From: Alphaproteobacteria bacterium
GTDB taxonomy: Bacteria; Pseudomonadota; Alphaproteobacteria; Sphingomonadales; Sphingomonadaceae
NCBI GenBank assembly: GCA_018828205.1
Contig: JAHJWA010000172.1
Location: forward strand, 1-9,637
Length of the DNA: 9,637 nt
Direction: 5' to 3'
Shown here: in pieces, positions 6,624 through 9,637 of the stretch
Numbering within the stretch: position 1 is the first letter of the stretch
Layout: every line of letters begins with the position of its first letter
Notes under the pieces: generated by a model
What the model saw: the letters and a program-made list of their open reading frames with translations, nothing else
Database searches by the model: none
What the model was told of the DNA's origin: nothing
Program-made: the position numbers and the translations under genes

Positions 6624-7636
6624 GCTTTCGCCTGCGCGCCGCGCGCCTCGAGGATATCGAACCGCTCTACGAGATGGCCAAGCTGACCGGGGGCGGGTTC
6701 ACCAACCTGCCCGCCGATCGCCAGTCGCTCACCGCCAAGCTGGAGCGGGCTGCCGCCGCCTTCGGTCGCACCGACGACGAGCTGGGCGACGACCAGTTCG
6801 TGCTGGTGCTCGAGAACACCGAGACCGGACAGGTGCGCGGGACCTGCCAGCTGTTCACCCAGGTCGGGCAGCAATGGCCGTTCTATTCCTACCGGATGAC
6901 CACGCTGACCCAGCATTCGCAGGAGCTCGACCGCACGGTGCGCGCCGAGCTGCTCGGGCTGACCACCGATCTGGAAGGCTCGAGCGAGGTCGGCGGGCTG
7001 TTTCTCCACCCTCTCGAACGCGCCGGCGGGCTCGGCCTGCTGCTGGCGCGCAGCCGCTATCTGTTCATCGCGATGCATAGGCTGCGCTTTGCCGATCGGG
7101 TGATCGCCGAACTGCGCGGGATCATCGACGATGCCGGCGGATCGCCCTTCTGGGACGGGGTCGCGGGCCGGTTCTTCGGGATGAGCTTTCAGGAAGCCGA
7201 TTATTTCAACGCCATCAACGGCAACCAGTTCATTGCCGACCTCATGCCCAAGCACCCGGTCTATGTCGCCATGCTCGACGAAGAGGCGCGCAAGGTCATC
7301 GGCCTGCCGCACCCAACCGGGCGCGCGGCGATGCGGATGCTCGAACAGGAAGGCTTCGCCTATGAGGGCTATGTCGACATCTTCGACGGCGGCCCGACCA
7401 TGTCGGCGCGCACCGACCGGGTGAACAGCGTGCGCAAGGCACGCCCCGGGCGGGTCAGCACCACCGATCTCGACATCGGCAAGCGCGCGCTGATCGCCAC
7501 CGGGACGCTCGAGAGCTTCCGCTGCGCCTATGGCCAGTGCGACGTCGCCGAGGACGGCACGATGGCGATCGACGAAGCCTGCGCACGGACGCTCGATGTC
7601 GGCGCGGGCGACGAAGTGTGGAGCGTGCCGCGCTAG
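6620..7636 (+). CDS. astA: Arginine N-succinyltransferase
   Basis: Transfers succinyl from succinyl-CoA to the alpha-amino group of arginine, the first step of the AST arginine catabolic pathway; cytoplasmic. The 338 residues match the family's usual length (E. coli 344). Recognisable signatures are RLRAARLEDIEPLYEMA at the N-terminus, FYSYRMTTLTQHSQEL (88-103), EVGGLFLHPLERAGGLGLLL (123-142), ARSRYLFIAMHRLRFADRVI (143-162), SPFWDGVAGRFFGMSFQEAD (175-194) and YVDIFDGGPT (251-260). The fold is acyltransferase (GNAT-like) with the AstA-specific C-terminal half. The start is GTG 6620, overlapping the M20 stop by four bases with GGAG in place, so translation is probably coupled. The open frame upstream of 6620 runs through the M20 gene and is not part of this protein. 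astB follows after 23 bases, supporting one operon. AruF/AruG-type two-subunit versions exist in pseudomonads; here there is a single gene. Confidence 0.96.
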   Translation: MSFRLRAARLEDIEPLYEMAKLTGGGFTNLPADRQSLTAKLERAAAAFGRTDDELGDDQFVLVLENTETGQVRGTCQLFTQVGQQWPFYSYRMTTLTQHSQELDRTVRAELLGLTTDLEGSSEVGGLFLHPLERAGGLGLLLARSRYLFIAMHRLRFADRVIAELRGIIDDAGGSPFWDGVAGRFFGMSFQEADYFNAINGNQFIADLMPKHPVYVAMLDEEARKVIGLPHPTGRAAMRMLEQEGFAYEGYVDIFDGGPTMSARTDRVNSVRKARPGRVSTTDLDIGKRALIATGTLESFRCAYGQCDVAEDGTMAIDEACARTLDVGAGDEVWSVPR

Positions 7637-7659
7637 CGGCGGCAGTCGCGAGGAAACAC

Positions 7660-8910
7660 ATGGCGCTTCAAGAGATCAATTTCGACGGCATCGTCGGTCC
7701 GAGCCACAATTACGCCGGGCTCAGCCTGGGCAATATCGCCAGCGCCAGCCACAAGGGCGAGCCCTCCTATCCGCGCGCCGCGGCGCTGCAGGGGCTGGCC
7801 AAGATGCGTTCCAACATGGCGCTGGGGCTGACGCAGGGCTTCCTGCTGCCGCTGCCGCGGCCCAATTTCGGGCTGATGCGCGAACTGGTGCTCGATGGTG
7901 CGAGCGAGCCGGCGCTGGTTGCCGCGGCCTGGTCGGCAAGCTCGATGTGGACCGCCAACGCCGCGACCGTCAGCCCCGCACCCGATACCGCCGACGGCCG
8001 CTGCCACCTGACCCCGGCCAATCTGGTGACCATGCTCCACCGCGGGCAGGAATGGCGCGACACGAAGCGTCAGCTGGCGACGGCCTTCGCCGATCCGCGG
8101 TATTTCGCGGTCCATGATGCGGTCCCCGCCAGCTTCGGCGACGAGGGCGCGGCCAACCACATGCGGCTGTGCGAGAGCCATTCCGGCACGGGAATCGAGG
8201 TCTTCGTCTATGGCCAGCAGGGTGGCCGCTTCCCCGCGCGCCAGCACCAGCAAGCCAGCCGCGCGGTCGCGCGCAAGCACGGGCTCGACCCGGCGCGATG
8301 CGTCTTCATCGAACAGAACCCCGAGGCCATCGCCGCGGGCGCGTTCCACAACGACGTCGTCGCGGTCGCGAACGAGCGGGTGCTGTTCACCCATGCGCGC
8401 GCCTTCGCCGATCAGCAGGGCGCCTACCAAGCGATCCGCGCCGCTTTTCCTGCGCTCGAGGTGGTCGAGGTGCCGGAACAAGCGGTCAGCCTCGAAGAGG
8501 CGATCCGCACCTATCTGTTCAACGCGCAATTGCTCACCCTGCCCGAGGGCGAAATGGCGCTGGTGGTGCCGAGCGAATGCCAGGAGAGCCCCTCGGTCTG
8601 GGCCTGGTGCGAGGCGATGCTCGCGGGCAATGGTCCCATCCGCAAGGTTATCCCGGTCGATGTCCGCCAGTCGATGGCCAATGGCGGCGGCCCCGCCTGC
8701 CTGCGGCTGCGTGTGGTCGCCGACCCCGCCACGGTCGATCCGCGCTTCCTGCTCGACGAGGCGAAGACCCAGCGGGTCGAAGCCGTGGTCGCGGAGATGT
8801 GGCCCGAGCAGATCGACCCCGCCGATATCGGCAGCGAGGCGCTTGCCAAGACCGTGATCGAGGCGCGCGAGGCGCTGCTCGGCGTGCTGGCGCTCGACGA
8901 ACTGCTCTGA
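7660..8910 (+). CDS. astB: N-succinylarginine dihydrolase
   Basis: Second AST enzyme: N2-succinylarginine plus two waters gives N2-succinylornithine, two ammonia and CO2; cytoplasmic, of the guanidine-modifying (pentein) superfamily. The 416 residues are a little shorter than E. coli AstB (447). The start EINFDGIVGPSHNYAGLS is diagnostic. The catalytic triad is present: Glu162 in FGDEGAANH, His230 in AGAFHNDVVAV and Cys347 in NGGGPACLRLRVV, matching E. coli Glu174, His248 and Cys365. Further family motifs are SSMWTANAATVSP and PSECQESPSVW. GAGGA (7650-7654) precedes ATG 7660 by five bases; the frame is open further upstream to 7537, but that part overlaps astA. The gene is the last in the M20-astA-astB run. 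AstC and AstD, needed for the middle steps, must be encoded elsewhere. Confidence 0.97.
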   Translation: MALQEINFDGIVGPSHNYAGLSLGNIASASHKGEPSYPRAAALQGLAKMRSNMALGLTQGFLLPLPRPNFGLMRELVLDGASEPALVAAAWSASSMWTANAATVSPAPDTADGRCHLTPANLVTMLHRGQEWRDTKRQLATAFADPRYFAVHDAVPASFGDEGAANHMRLCESHSGTGIEVFVYGQQGGRFPARQHQQASRAVARKHGLDPARCVFIEQNPEAIAAGAFHNDVVAVANERVLFTHARAFADQQGAYQAIRAAFPALEVVEVPEQAVSLEEAIRTYLFNAQLLTLPEGEMALVVPSECQESPSVWAWCEAMLAGNGPIRKVIPVDVRQSMANGGGPACLRLRVVADPATVDPRFLLDEAKTQRVEAVVAEMWPEQIDPADIGSEALAKTVIEAREALLGVLALDELL

Positions 8911-8928
8911 CCCCTGCGGGTCTGACCC
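8909..8928 (+). terminator. Weak hairpin at the end of astB with an alternative pairing
   Basis: GACCC (8909-8913), GGGTC (8918-8922) and a second GACCC (8924-8928) follow one another. The first two form a 5-bp stem with loop CTGC; the last two could pair instead but would have only one base between them. No T-run follows, so this is not a standard intrinsic terminator, although it sits directly on the astB stop codon where one would be expected. Confidence 0.3.
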
Positions 8929-9033
8929 GAATCGAGACAGTGCCCGAGCTTTGCGGGATAGCGGCCCCCGCGGGCTGGACTCGCGCTGTCGGCGGGCCTT
9001 ACACCCGGGACATCGATTAACTATCGGAACCCG

Positions 9034-9063
9034 CGCAAGCCCGGGCATGGTACGGCTCTTGCG
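9034..9063 (+). repeat. Inverted repeat in the leader of the small membrane protein gene
   Basis: CGCAAG (9034-9039) and CTTGCG (9058-9063) are perfect 6-bp complements, ending 29 bases before the GTG start at 9093. GAAC at 9027-9030 and GTTC at 9063-9066 could lengthen the stem after a bulge. It may be a leader hairpin or an operator. Confidence 0.3.
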
Positions 9064-9092
9064 TTCCCGATGGTTAAGCCAGAGGAGTTCGC

Positions 9093-9341
9093 GTGCTGCG
9101 CCGGATCGCAAGACTGTTCGTGATCAAGACCCGCTTCGAGGCGTATCTGATCATTTTCGCGCTCGCGCTGGGCGCGATGACGCGCGGGGTGCACTACACG
9201 CTCGAATATCCCGGGGTCGGTGGCTATCTGCTGTGGGCGGCGACCGCGGGCGCGGTGTTTCTGGGCGGCGCCAAGATCCTCGACGCGATCCGCTACGAAC
9301 AGGCCGCCAAAGCCGCCGAAGAGACCGAGAGCGCGCAATAG
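9093..9341 (+). CDS. Small two-helix membrane protein, function unknown
   Basis: An 82-residue protein I cannot name. A basic N-terminus (MLRRIARLFVIKTR) precedes a hydrophobic helix at about 15-33 (AYLIIFALALGAM core). A short loop (HYTLEYPGVGG) and a second hydrophobic helix at about 43-62 (YLLWAATAGAVFLGG core) follow. The tail is charged and Ala/Glu-rich (AAKAAEETES), probably cytoplasmic. The charge distribution suggests both ends face the cytoplasm. The start is GTG 9093, with a strong AGAGGAG (9081-9087) five bases upstream. Codon use resembles the neighbouring genes, which supports a real gene. A 182-base gap separates it from astB, so it probably has its own promoter. It converges with ssrA. 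Confidence 0.72.
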   Translation: MLRRIARLFVIKTRFEAYLIIFALALGAMTRGVHYTLEYPGVGGYLLWAATAGAVFLGGAKILDAIRYEQAAKAAEETESAQ

Positions 9342-9353
9342 GCTGCACCCGGC

Positions 9354-9392
9354 ATCGTCGTTTTCGGTCGTTCTCGGTCGTTTTCGCTTTTC
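9354..9392. repeat. Imperfect 10-bp tandem repeat between the small gene and ssrA
   Basis: Units based on TCGGTCGTT recur at a 10-base period: a degenerate copy from about 9354, then 9363-9372, 9373-9382, and a decayed copy at 9383-9392. It lies in the short convergent gap and is downstream of ssrA on the minus strand. Function unknown. Confidence 0.45.
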
Positions 9393-9402
9393 GGAAAGAG
9401 GT

Positions 9403-9428
9403 GGGGGTTTCTGTTGCTAGCTACCCCC
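9403..9428. terminator. Hairpin between convergent genes; possible end of the ssrA transcript
   Basis: GGGGGT (9403-9408) and ACCCCC (9423-9428) form a perfect 6-bp GC-rich stem with a 14-base loop. On the minus strand it follows the tmRNA coding piece and is trailed by a pyrimidine-rich CCTCTTTCC rather than a pure T-run. It may end ssrA transcription, stop read-through from the plus-strand gene, or be part of the precursor RNA. Confidence 0.35.
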
Positions 9429-9508
9429 GGAGCCCCGGAATCCGTTCTGTTGCCCGGTCGGTCCAACCGCGCTTTGGCTTTGTAAAGTCAGGCCGTTAGG
9501 CCATCAAA

Positions 9509-9544
9509 TTACGCCGCAAGAGCGAGTGCTTCATTGTCATTGGC
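9509..9544 (-). other. tmRNA proteolysis-tag reading frame
   Basis: Eleven codons (ANDNEALALAA) and TAA within ssrA, preceded by ATAAGT at the resume site. After an alanine from the charged tmRNA, this tag would mark aborted proteins for ClpXP or ClpAP. Confidence 0.88.
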
Positions 9545-9555
9545 ACTTATGGTTT

Positions 9556-9582
9556 TGAGCCTTGAACGGGTTACTCAGCCCG
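9556..9582 (-). other. tmRNA pseudoknot 1
   Basis: Minus-strand stem 1 is CGGG (9579-9582) with CCCG (9567-9570). Loop bases TGAG (9574-9577) pair with CTCA (9556-9559) downstream to give an H-type pseudoknot 11 bases before the resume codon, where tmRNA PK1 belongs. Confidence 0.6.
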
Positions 9583-9637
9583 AGCAAAAACTGCGCTTTT
9601 CAACACACGTCGATCCTAGTTCGGCCCCAGCATCAAA

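Larger units (their letters stand above)
9420..9637 (-). ncRNA. ssrA: tmRNA, coding piece of a permuted two-piece ssrA (acceptor piece off the right edge)
   Basis: tmRNA rescues stalled ribosomes with SmpB. The mature 5' end should be the G at 9628: GGGGCCGAACTAGGATCGACG matches the tRNA-like 5' half (compare E. coli GGGGCTGATTCTGGATTCGACG). A tag frame follows at 9544-9512, GCC AAT GAC AAT GAA onward, giving ANDNEALALAA and a TAA stop at 9511-9509; ANDN and the terminal AA are typical of alphaproteobacterial tags. Before it, CGGG/CCCG (9579-9582 with 9567-9570) and TGAG/CTCA (9574-9577 with 9556-9559) interlock as pseudoknot 1. After it come hairpins GGCC-TAAC-GGCC (9491-9502) and CGGT/ACCG (9459-9469). 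No T-arm or 3' acceptor sequence follows, as expected if the acceptor piece is encoded upstream on this strand beyond 9637. Bases 9629-9637 would be the removed intervening segment. The 3' end near 9420 is approximate. Confidence 0.9.

Noticed and set aside
7633..9111. 492-codon open frame on the minus strand opposite astB
   Set aside because: Antisense shadow; astB on the plus strand has its complete catalytic triad and ribosome binding site.
8951..9499. 182-codon open frame spanning the small gene and part of ssrA
   Set aside because: It overlaps the better-supported membrane protein in another frame and runs through the tmRNA; Arg-rich, no motif.
9420..9628. A conventional one-piece tmRNA
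   Set aside because: No GGTTCGA-type T-arm or acceptor 3' strand follows the tag on the minus strand, so the permuted two-piece form fits better.

Overview
The window looks like a chromosomal segment of a high-GC alphaproteobacterium of the order Sphingomonadales, most likely an Erythrobacter-like genus. The evidence is strong G/C bias at third codon positions, the protein sequence style, and a tmRNA gene of the circularly permuted, two-piece alphaproteobacterial type at the right edge. No mobile elements, CRISPR arrays, rRNA or canonical tRNA genes were seen. This is mostly core metabolic and signalling DNA.

Layout, left to right. (1) Positions 1-473, minus: the N-terminal two thirds of a Crp/Fnr-type regulator, cut by the left edge. 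(2) Positions 474-862: a divergent intergenic region that is relatively AT-rich, with an 8-bp direct repeat. (3) Positions 863-3115, plus: a GAF-PAS-GGDEF-EAL cyclic-di-GMP protein with both catalytic cores apparently intact. (4) Positions 3119-5221, minus: malate synthase G, convergent with the previous gene and only 3 bases away. (5) Positions 5222-5384: a divergent regulatory region with a nested inverted repeat and a possible leader ORF. (6) Positions 5385-8910, plus: a tight operon of an M20 (carboxypeptidase G2-like) hydrolase, astA and astB. (7) Positions 9093-9341, plus: a small two-helix membrane protein. (8) About 9420-9637, minus: the coding piece of ssrA (tmRNA), with its tag reading frame and first pseudoknot visible; the acceptor piece lies beyond the right edge.

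How the genes work together. AstA and AstB are the first two steps of the arginine succinyltransferase pathway: arginine plus succinyl-CoA gives N2-succinylarginine, which gives N2-succinylornithine, CO2 and ammonia. The classical later enzymes AstC, AstD and AstE are not in the window. The first gene of the operon encodes an M20 metallohydrolase. Its zinc and catalytic residues have nearly the same spacing as glutamate-releasing carboxypeptidase G2, so it is a good candidate to replace AstE (succinylglutamate desuccinylase). Malate synthase G, transcribed divergently from the same intergenic region, condenses glyoxylate with acetyl-CoA. Both units feed the TCA cycle, so shared control is possible but not shown. 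The regulator and the c-di-GMP protein at the left form a separate divergent pair. The tmRNA is an independent housekeeping gene for ribosome rescue.
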